42,341 nucleotides of DNA, from positions 1 to 42,341 of the forward strand of contig NZ_JAFFPK010000012.1 in NCBI RefSeq assembly GCF_017590215.1, written 5' to 3'. A model generated the notes under the pieces. That model had not been told where the DNA came from. It saw nothing but the letters and a program-made list of their open reading frames with translations, and ran no database searches. Below, piece by piece: positions 1-8,789 of this stretch; position 1 is the first letter of the stretch, and each line of letters opens with the position of its first letter. The translations under genes were made by a program, and so were the position numbers. Origin of the DNA: Clostridium sp. CCUG 7971. GTDB taxonomy: Bacteria > Bacillota > Clostridia > Peptostreptococcales > Peptostreptococcaceae.

Positions 1-48
1 TTATAGCCTGTACTTTTATATTAGTTTTTAATTTTATATTCAACTTTA

Positions 49-1611
49 TTACATCATATAATTTTGTATTGCATTTTTTAGCTTTTTAACTTTAGATTTT
101 TCAGATACTTCTTTTTTAGATTTTAATTTATTTTCCTTTACTTCTTCTCTTAATGCCTTAATAATCGATACCATACTAAGTAGTACTATTATTGTGAATG
201 GAAATGCCGATACTATTGAAACGGTTTGTAAAGTTTCAAGCCCACCTGATAATAAAAGAGCTATTGCTAATGTAGCTTGAACAACTCCCCAAACTATCTT
301 TTTAGTACCACTTGGGTTTAAATCTCCATCTGATGTAAACATACCTAAGACATAAGTAGCCGAGTCTGCTGATGATATAAAGAACGTACAAAGAAGTACC
401 ATTGCAATTATAGATAAAATTTGTCCAAATGGATACTTAGAAAATACTTCAAATAATGCTACTTCAGTTACCTTAGTAGCTGTAGTTGCAAAATCTGCAC
501 CTAAATTTATTCCAAGTGTACCAAATACAGTAAACCAAATTATACAAGCTAATGCAGGTACTAATGTTACACCTATTATAAACTCTCTTATTGTTCTACC
601 TTTAGAAATTCTTGCTATAAATATTCCTACAAAAGGTATCCAAGCTATCCAAAGTGCCCAATAAAATACTCTCCATTGTCCGATCCATTCTTTACTTGAA
701 TCCATATACAAACTTTGAGATACAAATTCTGTTACATATGCAAACATTCCATTTTGGAAATTATTTAACATAGCAAGTTTTGGTCCTATCAATATAGCTC
801 CTATTAATATAAATCCTGCTAAGCTTAAGTTTATATTAGATAATATTTTTATTCCTTTATCTAATCCACTAGTAGAACTTAATATATAAAGTACAGTTGC
901 AATTGCTATAATTATAATTTGTACTTTGATAGTATTTTCTATATTAAATACATATTCTAATCCTCCAGCAATTTGCATAGTACCCATACCTAGAGATGTA
1001 GCTATTCCTGTTACAGTAGTAAAGACTGCTAATATATCTATAGTTTTACCTATTGGTCCTTTTACACCCTTTTCACCTAGTATCGGTAAAAATATACTAC
1101 TTATAAGTCCTGGAGCACCTTTTCTAAATTGGAAATATGCAAGTGCCAATCCCATTATAGAGTATGCTGCCCATGGATGAAGCCCCCAGTGTATAAACGA
1201 TTGTTGCATAGCAAACTTTACAGCTTCATTAGATCCTGAACTCGCTCCTATTGGTGCTATAAAATGCTTCATAGGTTCTATAGCTCCAAAGAATACTAAT
1301 CCAATACCCATACCAGCTCCAAATAACATTGAGAACCAAGATAGATTACTAAATTCCGGTCTATCATCATCTTTTCCAAGTCTTATATTTCCATATTTAC
1401 TAAATACTAAAAATAAAGCAAACAGTACAAGTAAAAGCATTGCTATTATATATACGAAACTAAAATTATTTATTATTATCTTAAATATGCTGTTAGATAT
1501 GTTCCTAAACTCATTTGGTAAAATTATACCCGTTACAACCACACATATTGATAGTATTAATGATATTAAAAATACATAATTCTTCTTAATATTTTTATAT
1601 ATATTACTCAA
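49..1611 (-). CDS. BCCT-family betaine/carnitine/choline transporter
   Basis: Secondary transporter of the BCCT family, which imports quaternary-ammonium osmolytes such as glycine betaine, choline or carnitine across the cytoplasmic membrane. The protein has about 12 hydrophobic segments, the glycine-rich GAGMGIG stretch near residue 102 followed by the IEPMKHF sequence, and the family signature with a Trp-rich helix (WRVFYWALWIAWIPFVG, about residues 315-331) ending in ARISKGRTIREF. About 520 aa is normal for the family. An in-frame GTG at 1620 lies inside the ribosome binding site GAGGTG, so I prefer the TTG at 1611, which sits 6 nt behind that site. The C-terminus is Lys-rich, as in osmosensing members. 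Substrate cannot be told from sequence. It is a single-gene unit with its own strong promoter. Confidence 0.93.
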   Translation of the reverse strand: MSNIYKNIKKNYVFLISLILSICVVVTGIILPNEFRNISNSIFKIIINNFSFVYIIAMLLLVLFALFLVFSKYGNIRLGKDDDRPEFSNLSWFSMLFGAGMGIGLVFFGAIEPMKHFIAPIGASSGSNEAVKFAMQQSFIHWGLHPWAAYSIMGLALAYFQFRKGAPGLISSIFLPILGEKGVKGPIGKTIDILAVFTTVTGIATSLGMGTMQIAGGLEYVFNIENTIKVQIIIIAIATVLYILSSTSGLDKGIKILSNINLSLAGFILIGAILIGPKLAMLNNFQNGMFAYVTEFVSQSLYMDSSKEWIGQWRVFYWALWIAWIPFVGIFIARISKGRTIREFIIGVTLVPALACIIWFTVFGTLGINLGADFATTATKVTEVALFEVFSKYPFGQILSIIAMVLLCTFFISSADSATYVLGMFTSDGDLNPSGTKKIVWGVVQATLAIALLLSGGLETLQTVSIVSAFPFTIIVLLSMVSIIKALREEVKENKLKSKKEVSEKSKVKKLKNAIQNYMM

Positions 1612-1670
1612 AACACTCACCTCTATTCAAAAGAAACAACTTCTTTTTTTATTTAAGTTTTTTGTTACCT

Positions 1671-1708
1671 ACAACTTGATTATATGTTGAAGTTGTATCT
1701 TTTGTCAA
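1671..1708 (-). promoter_or_regulatory. Sigma-A promoter of the BCCT gene with inverted repeat over the -10
   Basis: On the minus strand a consensus TTGACA (1708-1703) is followed after 18 nt by a perfect TATAAT (1684-1679). The inverted repeat ACAACTT...AAGTTGT (1696-1690 and 1677-1671) brackets the -10 box, and another GAAGTTGT copy lies in the leader at 1643-1636. The repeats may be an operator or allow alternative leader pairing; that part is inference. Confidence 0.7.
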
Positions 1709-1880
1709 TTAATGATATTGCATTCTCCTGTCTTTCATATAAGTTTTAACTATTGATATCACTACAGTATAGCTATATAAAAAAATTATAAAAATTTTAT
1801 ATATTATTATCAAAATAGCCTAATAAAACTATTATTATTGATAATAATAATTTAAGTAATATGTATAAAAAACAATAATA

Positions 1881-1926
1881 AATTTAGTTTTATTGTAATA
1901 AAAAATTTAGTTTTATTGTAATAAAA
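1881..1926. repeat. Two tandem copies of a 23-bp AT-rich unit
   Basis: The 23-bp unit beginning AATTTAGTTTTATTGTAATA occurs twice without interruption at 1881-1903 and 1904-1926, directly before the terminator of the M16 peptidase operon. The rest of the 1621-1966 gap holds the BCCT promoter and a small ATTATTATT/AATAATAAT palindrome near 1829-1850; no gene was found in it. Confidence 0.8.
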
Positions 1927-1959
1927 AAGCAAGGGTGCTTTTTAACATCCTTGCTTTTT
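1924..1959 (-). terminator. Rho-independent terminator of the ymfF-ymfH operon
   Basis: A 14-bp stem (1924-1937 with 1946-1959, one G-U pair, loop of 8) has A-runs on one side and T-runs on the other, so it can act in both directions. It follows the stop codon of the M16 peptidase gene by a few bases. Confidence 0.85.
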
Positions 1960-1966
1960 ATTTAAT

Positions 1967-3259
1967 TTATTTTTCACTAGGTTCTACTATAGATATTACA
2001 CAGTATTCTTCTTTCAAATGAGAATTTAATCTTTCTACTACTTCATCAAAGGTTACTTCTTTTAATACATCTAAATAATCTAGTAAATTTATTTCTTTAA
2101 ATTTATAAGATATAAAGTTATTTGCAATAAAGTTTACAGAGTCAAAATACTTTAAGAAGCTACCTATTTTTTTCTTCTTAACTCTTTCAAATTCTTCTTT
2201 ACTTAAACCTTCATATTTATATTTTTGTATATATTCAAGTATTGTATTTTTAACAGCTCTTGGATCTTTAGATTCTCCACCAATTATTGTAAATCCATAA
2301 TCGATTTGAGAAGAGAATCCTCCTCCAAAGTTGTCGTTTATAAGACCCTTCATATATAAATCTTCAAATAATAAGCTTCCTCTTTTAAATATCATATCTA
2401 TTAATATTTCAGTAATTATTTCTTTTCTTAAAAGTTCACTTCCTTTAATACCTACGTTATTATCTTTAAATGCAATATTAAAAGATGGCATAGAAACTGG
2501 GAATTTAGCAATAATCTCTTTTTTATTAACATGTTCTGGTTCCTCAGGATAAAACTTTTCTATTTTATTTGAAAGTTTAGCTACATCATAATGATTAACT
2601 TTCTTTGCAACTTCCATTACTTTTTCTTCTTCTAAATCTCCTACAACAAATAACATCATATTTCCTGGATTGTAGAAAGTATTATAACAAGTATATAATT
2701 CTTCTTTAGCTATTTTATAAATACTTTCAACAGTACCTGCTATATCAACTCTAACTGGATAATTTACATATAATGCTTTTAAGCAGTTAAAATAAACATT
2801 CCAATCTGGATCATCATTATACATTTTTATTTCTTGTTCAATTATACCTTTTTCTTTTTCTACATTTTCATCTGTGAAATATGGAGTTTGAACATAGTCT
2901 ATTAAGTGTTCTAAACTCTCATAAAAATTTTCTGTTGCAGAAAAAAGATAAGCTGTCATTGTAAAATTTGTAAAAGCATTTGCACTTGCTCCCCATTTAG
3001 AAAACTTATCAAATGCATTACCTCCATCAGGTTGTTCAAACATTTTATGTTCGAGAAAATGTGCTATACCTTCATTTACTCTTACTTTTTTATCTTCACC
3101 AATTGGAATAAATTCTAGCTCATTTGATCCATAATTAGTTGCTAGTATTGCATATTTTTTAGTAAATCCATGCTTTGGCATAAAATAGACATCTAGTCCA
3201 TTTTCTAATTTTTCATAATAAATTTCTTCTTTTAATATATCATTAACTATTTTCTCCAT
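1967..3259 (-). CDS. ymfH: M16 family zinc metallopeptidase, YmfH-like
   Basis: Pitrilysin-type (M16) metallopeptidase subunit. It carries the inverted zinc motif HFLEH (about residues 67-71) and the downstream acidic ligand region EKGIIEQEIKMYNDDP about 75 residues later, so it should be the catalytically competent partner. About 430 aa matches YmfH of Bacillus. Homologues are annotated as associated with EF-P aminopentanol modification, a name resting on genetic linkage in Bacillus; the substrate is not known from sequence. It follows the non-catalytic partner ymfF by 14 bp, with GAGGTGA as ribosome binding site, which suggests a heterodimer made in equal amounts. Confidence 0.9.
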   Translation of the reverse strand: MEKIVNDILKEEIYYEKLENGLDVYFMPKHGFTKKYAILATNYGSNELEFIPIGEDKKVRVNEGIAHFLEHKMFEQPDGGNAFDKFSKWGASANAFTNFTMTAYLFSATENFYESLEHLIDYVQTPYFTDENVEKEKGIIEQEIKMYNDDPDWNVYFNCLKALYVNYPVRVDIAGTVESIYKIAKEELYTCYNTFYNPGNMMLFVVGDLEEEKVMEVAKKVNHYDVAKLSNKIEKFYPEEPEHVNKKEIIAKFPVSMPSFNIAFKDNNVGIKGSELLRKEIITEILIDMIFKRGSLLFEDLYMKGLINDNFGGGFSSQIDYGFTIIGGESKDPRAVKNTILEYIQKYKYEGLSKEEFERVKKKKIGSFLKYFDSVNFIANNFISYKFKEINLLDYLDVLKEVTFDEVVERLNSHLKEEYCVISIVEPSEK

Positions 3260-3273
3260 TTATGTCACCTCAC

Positions 3274-4539
3274 TTAGTTTCTTAAGAAATAAACAGTATC
3301 AAGTTGTAAATCTTCATAAGATTTAACTATATCTTCTACTGAAACATCTGATATATAATTAATTATATCTTCTACTGTAGAATTTGTTTTACTCATTCCT
3401 TGTGCAAAATAGAAATCAGACATTCCACCTATACTATCTGCTAAAGATCTCATAGAGTTTATTAATGCACTTTTGCTATTATCTAATTCTTCTTGTGATA
3501 TTTCTTTAGCTTTTAAGCTTTCTATTTGTTTCTTAACTAATTCTAATGTCTTTTCATAGTTTTTAGTTTCTATACCTGATGATACAAATAATATTCCTTT
3601 GTATTTTTCAATAGAAGAGTAAATATAGTAGCATAAACTTTCTTTTTCTCTTATATTTATAAACATCTTAGAGTGAGGTCCTCCACCTAGTACGTTGCAT
3701 CCTACAACTAAAGAATAATATTTTTTAATATCACTAAAATCTACATTAGTTCTATACCCTATAACCAATTTACCTTGAGTTATATCCATTTTATCAATTA
3801 CTTCTTTAACTTCGTCTACTTGCTTTTTATAATCTTCTCTTGGTATGTCTATTATATTACCTCGCTCAAAAGTAAAAGTATTATTTATTATATCAATTAT
3901 TTCTTTTTCACTAAAATCTCCTTCTATCACTATGTCTATTGGAGATGTTTTTAATATTTCTATATAATGATTATATAAATCTTTAGGAGTTATTTCATCA
4001 ATTTCATTTTCATAACCATATTCACTTATACTAAATCTTTCGTCTTTACACATTTCTTCAAATGCTCTTTCAAGGGCATACCTTCCTTTATCATTTATAA
4101 TACCCTGTATTCTATCTCTTAAGTTTACTTTTTCTACATCTAAATACTCTTTTTTAAATCCTCCATCAATTACTAAAGGTTTATTTATTACCTCATTTAA
4201 AAATTCCAATGAACTTTTAAGTATTTTTTCATCTAAATACTTTTCATTAGTACTTAACATTTTAAAGCTTATAACTTGACGCTCTCCTCTTTTACTTACA
4301 TCCGAAAGCATTGCTGAACCATATAAATCATCTAGTTTATTAGATATTTCTCTTAAGCTTGGATATTTTTCGCACCCGCTAGTTATGATACTTGGAAGTA
4401 ATGCATTTTTTGTAACTTCATTTTTATCCAATAATCTTTGGATATATATACTAACAAGATTAGATTTAAATTTTTTAGCCGGTATTAGAGTTAGGTTAAT
4501 ATTATTACCTAAGTTTATTTTCTTAATGTCTTTTTCCAT
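3274..4539 (-). CDS. ymfF: M16 family peptidase-like protein, YmfF-like, without zinc motif
   Basis: M16 fold protein of about 421 aa. The N-terminal position where HxxEH would be expected has LLPSIITSGCEKYPSLREI instead, so no zinc site is visible; this is normal for YmfF, the structural partner of the active YmfH encoded directly downstream. The C-terminal M16 half has the usual GGGPHSKMFINIREKESLCYYIYS sequence split around residues 279-302, typical of the substrate-binding arm. The start ATG lies 1 bp after the upstream stop; its ribosome binding site GGAGGA is also the two terminal glycine codons of the upstream gene, so translation is tightly coupled. Confidence 0.88.
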   Translation of the reverse strand: MEKDIKKINLGNNINLTLIPAKKFKSNLVSIYIQRLLDKNEVTKNALLPSIITSGCEKYPSLREISNKLDDLYGSAMLSDVSKRGERQVISFKMLSTNEKYLDEKILKSSLEFLNEVINKPLVIDGGFKKEYLDVEKVNLRDRIQGIINDKGRYALERAFEEMCKDERFSISEYGYENEIDEITPKDLYNHYIEILKTSPIDIVIEGDFSEKEIIDIINNTFTFERGNIIDIPREDYKKQVDEVKEVIDKMDITQGKLVIGYRTNVDFSDIKKYYSLVVGCNVLGGGPHSKMFINIREKESLCYYIYSSIEKYKGILFVSSGIETKNYEKTLELVKKQIESLKAKEISQEELDNSKSALINSMRSLADSIGGMSDFYFAQGMSKTNSTVEDIINYISDVSVEDIVKSYEDLQLDTVYFLRN

Positions 4540-4540
4540 C

Positions 4541-5659
4541 TTATCCTCCTATTTGTTTTATCAATGATATTCTTGTGAAAAGTTCATCTACTATCGCATC
4601 TATTTTTTTGTCAGGATTTATATAGTAAAACTTAGTATTTCCCATATCTAAGTTTTCAAGTATGCTACTTACTAAATGTTTTGTATACATAGTATCAATT
4701 GTACATGTAGGTAGAACAACATACAAGGTGTTAATTCCATATTCTAGTAATTCTTCTCCTGATTTTATTATGTCGTCTTTATTATTTTCTAAAAGTGGTA
4801 ATTTTATTTGAATATCTAAATCTTTTTGTTCTAATTCTATGTAATTTTTTATTTTTTCTCTAAATAATATATCTTGTTCTAAATTATTTTTATTATGCAA
4901 ACCTATTAATAAAACACCTGCATCTTTTCCTTCATTTCTTATATTTTTTAATATTTCATTTTTATAAACCATTGCTAAATTATTTGATTTGTAAAAAGGC
5001 TCTAATATATCTATACCCACTAAATTATGAGAAGTTAAACTTAGTTTTTCATATCTTTGCTTAAATATTTCATAATCTTTACCTTCTGTCATAAATAAAG
5101 GGCAAATTATAATTTTTTTATAACCTTTTGATACAATATTCTCCATTGAATCTTCAAAGTATGGCATTGAGTACATATATGAATTTGCTACTTCATATCC
5201 TTCTCCTAAATTATATCTTAGTTTTTGTGCTATCTCTTCAGCTTGACCTTTAAAATTACTAGATCCTAATTTATTATAGTAACTTTTATAATCATATAGA
5301 TTTTTAGTACTAGTTAAAAGTGACTTATAACCTTTCTCATAATAAATTTGTGTTGCTCTTTCCTTTAGATTATAATTTTTATCTTCCCCTTCTGAAACTA
5401 ATAATACTAAAGTTTTTTCCTTTTCTCTTAACTCTTGTACATCTTTAAAGCTTACATAGTTCCTAAAACCAAAAGTTATCATGAAATTTGTACCAATGAA
5501 AGCAATAATAAGAGCTATAACCATATATTTATATTCTTTATTTATTATTATTTGCTTATAAAATAATGCTGTGGTTAAAACTATAAATATATTTTCAATA
5601 TAACCATTAAATATAAAACTTAAAGCTAAAGATATACATAGAGCTATTGAAATCCACAT
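4541..5659 (-). CDS. Membrane protein with a cytosolic ferrochelatase-like domain
   Basis: Residues 1-70 form about three hydrophobic segments. The remainder (about 80-372) looks like a degenerate two-lobed chelatase fold: first lobe SMPYFEDSMENI followed by GYKKIIICPLFMTEG resembles the ferrochelatase 'ieeal...G.kkivvlPLyp' stretch, and the second lobe has LLIGLHNKNNLEQD, where the active-site SAHS would lie (His kept), and LPTCTIDTMYTKH where 'vsDhlETlye' would lie (the catalytic Glu appears lost). The assignment rests on pattern similarity only, so function is uncertain; it could be a structural or metal-binding relative. It is first in an operon with ymfF and ymfH. Start is ATG at 5659 with a GGGGTTGA site. 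Confidence 0.55.
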   Translation of the reverse strand: MWISIALCISLALSFIFNGYIENIFIVLTTALFYKQIIINKEYKYMVIALIIAFIGTNFMITFGFRNYVSFKDVQELREKEKTLVLLVSEGEDKNYNLKERATQIYYEKGYKSLLTSTKNLYDYKSYYNKLGSSNFKGQAEEIAQKLRYNLGEGYEVANSYMYSMPYFEDSMENIVSKGYKKIIICPLFMTEGKDYEIFKQRYEKLSLTSHNLVGIDILEPFYKSNNLAMVYKNEILKNIRNEGKDAGVLLIGLHNKNNLEQDILFREKIKNYIELEQKDLDIQIKLPLLENNKDDIIKSGEELLEYGINTLYVVLPTCTIDTMYTKHLVSSILENLDMGNTKFYYINPDKKIDAIVDELFTRISLIKQIGG

Positions 5660-5973
5660 TATATCAACCCCAATATATAAATTCTATTTTAAATATCCTA
5701 TAAAGTAGGTCTATTGCTTAAAACTAATTACATCTATATTGCTAAAATGATTTAAATAGATGTAATCACTTAATTAGCTTTGATAAAAGCCTAGTTTACA
5801 GTTATTATATATATGATGTATAATCAATATGTATGTCTAAAATAGATTTTTGTAAATTTATTAAAGTAGCTTATTGACTAGGTTTCACCTGGTAATAGGT
5901 TGTTTAAATTTATAATATAATTTTTGATAGTATAACTGTCATAAACATATAAATATCATAAAAAGAGAGGACG
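5660..5973. other. Divergent intergenic region upstream of ychF
   Basis: This 314-bp AT-rich gap separates divergent genes. It holds an 11-bp inverted repeat ATTACATCTAT / ATAGATGTAAT (5727-5737 and 5756-5766, loop 18) without a T-run, and several TATAAT-like words around 5920-5945, but no convincing -35/-10 pair was found. No CDS or RNA gene was recognised. Confidence 0.5.
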
Positions 5974-7077
5974 ATGACTATGAAATTAGGTATAGTAGGT
6001 CTACCAAATGTAGGTAAAAGTACATTATTTAATGCAATAACTCAAGCAGGAGCTGAATCTGCAAACTACCCTTTCTGTACAATAGAGCCAAACGTTGGTG
6101 TGGTTGCTGTTCCAGATGAAAGATTAGATAAATTAAAGGAGTTATACGATTCTAAAAAAATAGTTCCAACGGCTATAGAATTCTGTGATATAGCAGGACT
6201 TGTTAGAGGAGCTTCTAAAGGTGAAGGTTTAGGGAACAAATTCTTATCACATATAAGAGAAGTTGATGCTATAGTTCATGTTGTTAGATGTTTTGAAGAT
6301 CCTAACGTTGTTCATGTTGATGGAAGTGTTGATCCTTTAAGAGATATCGAAACTATAAACTTAGAGTTAATATTCTCTGATATCGAAATATTAGAAAGAA
6401 GAATACAAAAAAATACTAAGGCTGCTAAAGCCGATAAATCGTTGGCTTCAGAGCTTGAATTCTTAAAAGAAATAATGGCTACTTTAGAAGATAGTAAATG
6501 TGTAAGAACTATGGACTTTACTGAAGATCAACAAAAATTCGTTGATTCATTAAACTTACTTACATCTAAGCCTGTAATATACGCTACAAATGTATGTGAA
6601 GATGATTTAGCTGATGAAGCTGAAAATAATGAATATGTTGCTAGAGTTAGAGAATTCGCATCAACTGAAGGTGCTGAAGTTGTTGTTGTTTGTGCTCAAA
6701 TAGAAGCAGAGATAGCTGAACTTGATACTGATGAAGAAAAGATGGAATTCTTAGAAACACTAGGACTTGAACAATCTGGTCTTGATAAGTTAATAAAGTC
6801 TTCTTATGCTTTACTAGGCCTTGTATCTTACTTAACAGCTGGACCTCAAGAAGTTAGAGCTTGGACTATAAAAGTAGGAACAAAAGCGCCTGCTGCTGGA
6901 GGAAAAATCCACTCTGATATAGAAAGAGGATTTATCCGTGCAGAGACTATAGCATTTAATGATTTAGTAACTGTTGGTACTATGACTGCTGCTAAAGAAA
7001 AAGGTCTTGTAAGACTTGAAGGAAAAGAATATATAGTTAAAGATGGAGACGTTATATTATTTAGATTTAACGTATAA
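5974..7077 (+). CDS. ychF: Obg-like redox-regulated ATPase YchF
   Basis: Universal P-loop NTPase of the Obg/TRAFAC class that prefers ATP and binds the ribosome; linked to oxidative-stress responses in other bacteria. The G1 motif GLPNVGKST is at residues 9-17, switch and G3 are DIAGLVRGASKGEGLG, G4-like ATNVCE near 207, and the C-terminal TGS domain (YLTAGPQEVRAWTIK onward) is complete. Length of 367 aa is standard. The start ATG follows AGAGAGG; a second ATG two codons later is a possible alternative. It is a single plus-strand gene surrounded by minus-strand units and ended by a strong terminator. Confidence 0.97.
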   Translation: MTMKLGIVGLPNVGKSTLFNAITQAGAESANYPFCTIEPNVGVVAVPDERLDKLKELYDSKKIVPTAIEFCDIAGLVRGASKGEGLGNKFLSHIREVDAIVHVVRCFEDPNVVHVDGSVDPLRDIETINLELIFSDIEILERRIQKNTKAAKADKSLASELEFLKEIMATLEDSKCVRTMDFTEDQQKFVDSLNLLTSKPVIYATNVCEDDLADEAENNEYVARVREFASTEGAEVVVVCAQIEAEIAELDTDEEKMEFLETLGLEQSGLDKLIKSSYALLGLVSYLTAGPQEVRAWTIKVGTKAPAAGGKIHSDIERGFIRAETIAFNDLVTVGTMTAAKEKGLVRLEGKEYIVKDGDVILFRFNV

Positions 7078-7080
7078 TAT

Positions 7081-7115
7081 AAAAGCTTATAGCAATTGCT
7101 ATAAGCTTTTTGTTT
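7081..7115 (+). terminator. Rho-independent terminator of ychF
   Basis: Perfect palindrome AAAAGCTTATAGC-AATT-GCTATAAGCTTTT (7081-7110) starts 4 bp after the ychF stop codon and is followed by T-rich sequence. Confidence 0.9.
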
Positions 7116-7174
7116 GTTAATATATACCTTAGTAATAAAAAACTATCTAAAATAAATATTAATCTTTTCATATA

Positions 7175-7221
7175 AAAAGAATGCCTACAGAATGATAAAA
7201 ATCATTTTGAGACACTCTTTT
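7175..7221 (-). terminator. Terminator of the cstA-like gene
   Basis: Arms 7175-7183 and 7213-7221 (AAAAGAATG against CACTCTTTT, one G-U) enclose an inner AATGA/TCATT hairpin. On the minus strand the stem ends in CTTTTTAT. It lies just beyond the stop codon of the transporter gene. Confidence 0.7.
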
Positions 7222-7228
7222 GATATAA

Positions 7229-8668
7229 TTATTGAGCTACTTTATCAAACTCATCATTTACTTTTATATTCTTTTTGCTTACCATAAATGCTACAAATAA
7301 TACTACAGCTACAACTACTCCTACTCCATTAGATAACATCGCATCTAATCTAAATCCTTCTTTTGCTTGTAATATATATGCCATACATACAGCACTCATA
7401 AATGTTGCTGGTATTAAAGTCATCCAGTAATTAGCTTTATTCTTAAGTAAGTATACTGTTGCTGTCCATAAGAATATAGTTGCTAATGTTTGGTTAGACC
7501 AAGCAAAGTATCTCCAGATTACGTTAAAGTCTATTGTAGTTAAGAATATACAAACTACAAATAGTGGTATAGCTAACTTAAATCTGCTTAATAATCCTTC
7601 TTGCTTTATCTTAAATGCATCAGCTATAGTAAGTCTAGCACTTCTAAATGCAGTATCTCCACTTGTTATAGGACAAGCAACAACACCAAGTACTGCTAAA
7701 ATTGAACCTATAGGACCTAATAATTCTTTAGATAATACTCCTACTACTCCTGATTGTCCACCAAACTCTGTTAAAGCACTTTGTATTGATAAACTATCTC
7801 CAAAGAATGCTATTGTAACAGCACACCATATTAAAGCAACTATACCTTCAACAACCATTGCCCCATAGAAAACTTTTTTACTTTCAGTTTCTCTGTGTAT
7901 ACATCTTGCCATCATAGGTGATTGTGTAGCATGGAATCCTGATAAAGCACCACAAGCTATAGTAGTAAATAAGAATGGGAATATAGATAATCCTTCTGGA
8001 TGCATGTTTTGTAAATTCATTTCTGGCATTACCATTGTTCCCTTAAAGTGACCTATTATCATAGCACCAGCTAAACCTATTGCCATGAATAATAACGATG
8101 CTCCAAATATTGGATATATTTTACCTATAACCTTATCAACTGGTAAAACTGTAGCTAATAAGTAGTATATTATTATTAAAACAACCCATATATTTTTATC
8201 TATACCAGTCATAGATGTTAATAATCCTGCTGGAGATGTTACGAAAACTGTACCAACTAATATTAATAATATTACAGAGAATACTCTCATAACATTTTTC
8301 ATATTTTTTCCTAAATAAATACCAACTATTTCAGAAACAGAAGTACCATCATGTTTCATAGATATAACACCTGAGAAGAAGTCATGTACTCCTCCTGCAA
8401 ATATAGTACCAAACGTTATCCATAAAAATGCAACTGGACCAAATAATGCTCCCATTATAGCTCCAAATATTGGACCTGTACCTGCTATATTTAAAAATTG
8501 TATTAAAAATACTTTATGCCAAGGCATTGGCATATAATCTACACCATCTTCTAATTTAACTGCTGGTGTAGAACTTGCATCACTTAATCTTACTGATCTT
8601 TCAACTACATTTCCATAGATAAAGTATCCAGCTATTAAAATTGCTAAACAACTTATAAATGTTATCAT
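7229..8668 (-). CDS. CstA/BtsT family transporter, probable pyruvate uptake
   Basis: Carbon-starvation (CstA) family membrane protein; characterised members CstA and BtsT (YjiY) of E. coli import pyruvate or peptides. Family hallmarks are YMPMPWHKVFLIQFLNIAGTGP near residue 45 (split motif) with HDFFSG and CPITSGDTAFRSARL in the middle. About 12 hydrophobic segments. At 479 aa it is the short form compared with about 700 aa in E. coli. Start ATG follows GGGAGAAAAGGGT. It lies directly downstream of a LytST-type system, the same gene partnership as BtsSR-btsT, so pyruvate is the likely substrate (inference). A promoter with a TATTAT -10 can be placed about 50 nt upstream, behind the direct repeats at 8752-8782. 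Confidence 0.9.
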   Translation of the reverse strand: MITFISCLAILIAGYFIYGNVVERSVRLSDASSTPAVKLEDGVDYMPMPWHKVFLIQFLNIAGTGPIFGAIMGALFGPVAFLWITFGTIFAGGVHDFFSGVISMKHDGTSVSEIVGIYLGKNMKNVMRVFSVILLILVGTVFVTSPAGLLTSMTGIDKNIWVVLIIIYYLLATVLPVDKVIGKIYPIFGASLLFMAIGLAGAMIIGHFKGTMVMPEMNLQNMHPEGLSIFPFLFTTIACGALSGFHATQSPMMARCIHRETESKKVFYGAMVVEGIVALIWCAVTIAFFGDSLSIQSALTEFGGQSGVVGVLSKELLGPIGSILAVLGVVACPITSGDTAFRSARLTIADAFKIKQEGLLSRFKLAIPLFVVCIFLTTIDFNVIWRYFAWSNQTLATIFLWTATVYLLKNKANYWMTLIPATFMSAVCMAYILQAKEGFRLDAMLSNGVGVVVAVVLFVAFMVSKKNIKVNDEFDKVAQ

Positions 8669-8751
8669 ACCCTTTTCTCCCTTATTAAAATTTTATTATT
8701 TCATTATTAATTCTATTAAATAATAACGTTTTTTCATTTTAATAAGTAGTT

Positions 8752-8782
8752 TTTCAACATGAGATGCAAAATTTCTACATGA
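8752..8782 (-). promoter_or_regulatory. Candidate LytTR operator upstream of the cstA-like gene
   Basis: On the minus strand TCATGTAGAAA (8782-8772) and TCATGTTGAAA (8762-8752) are direct repeats with one mismatch, exactly 20 bp apart, about two helical turns. LytTR regulators bind paired direct repeats of about 9 bp with about 21-bp periodicity. The pair lies in the short gap between the regulator gene and the transporter gene, upstream of where the transporter promoter should be. Confidence 0.6.
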
Positions 8783-8789
8783 AATACAA

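Noticed and set aside
3274-4539. YmfF as a decayed M16 peptidase because it has no HxxEH motif
   Set aside because: Loss of the zinc motif is the normal state of the partner subunit in this family, and the frame is full length.
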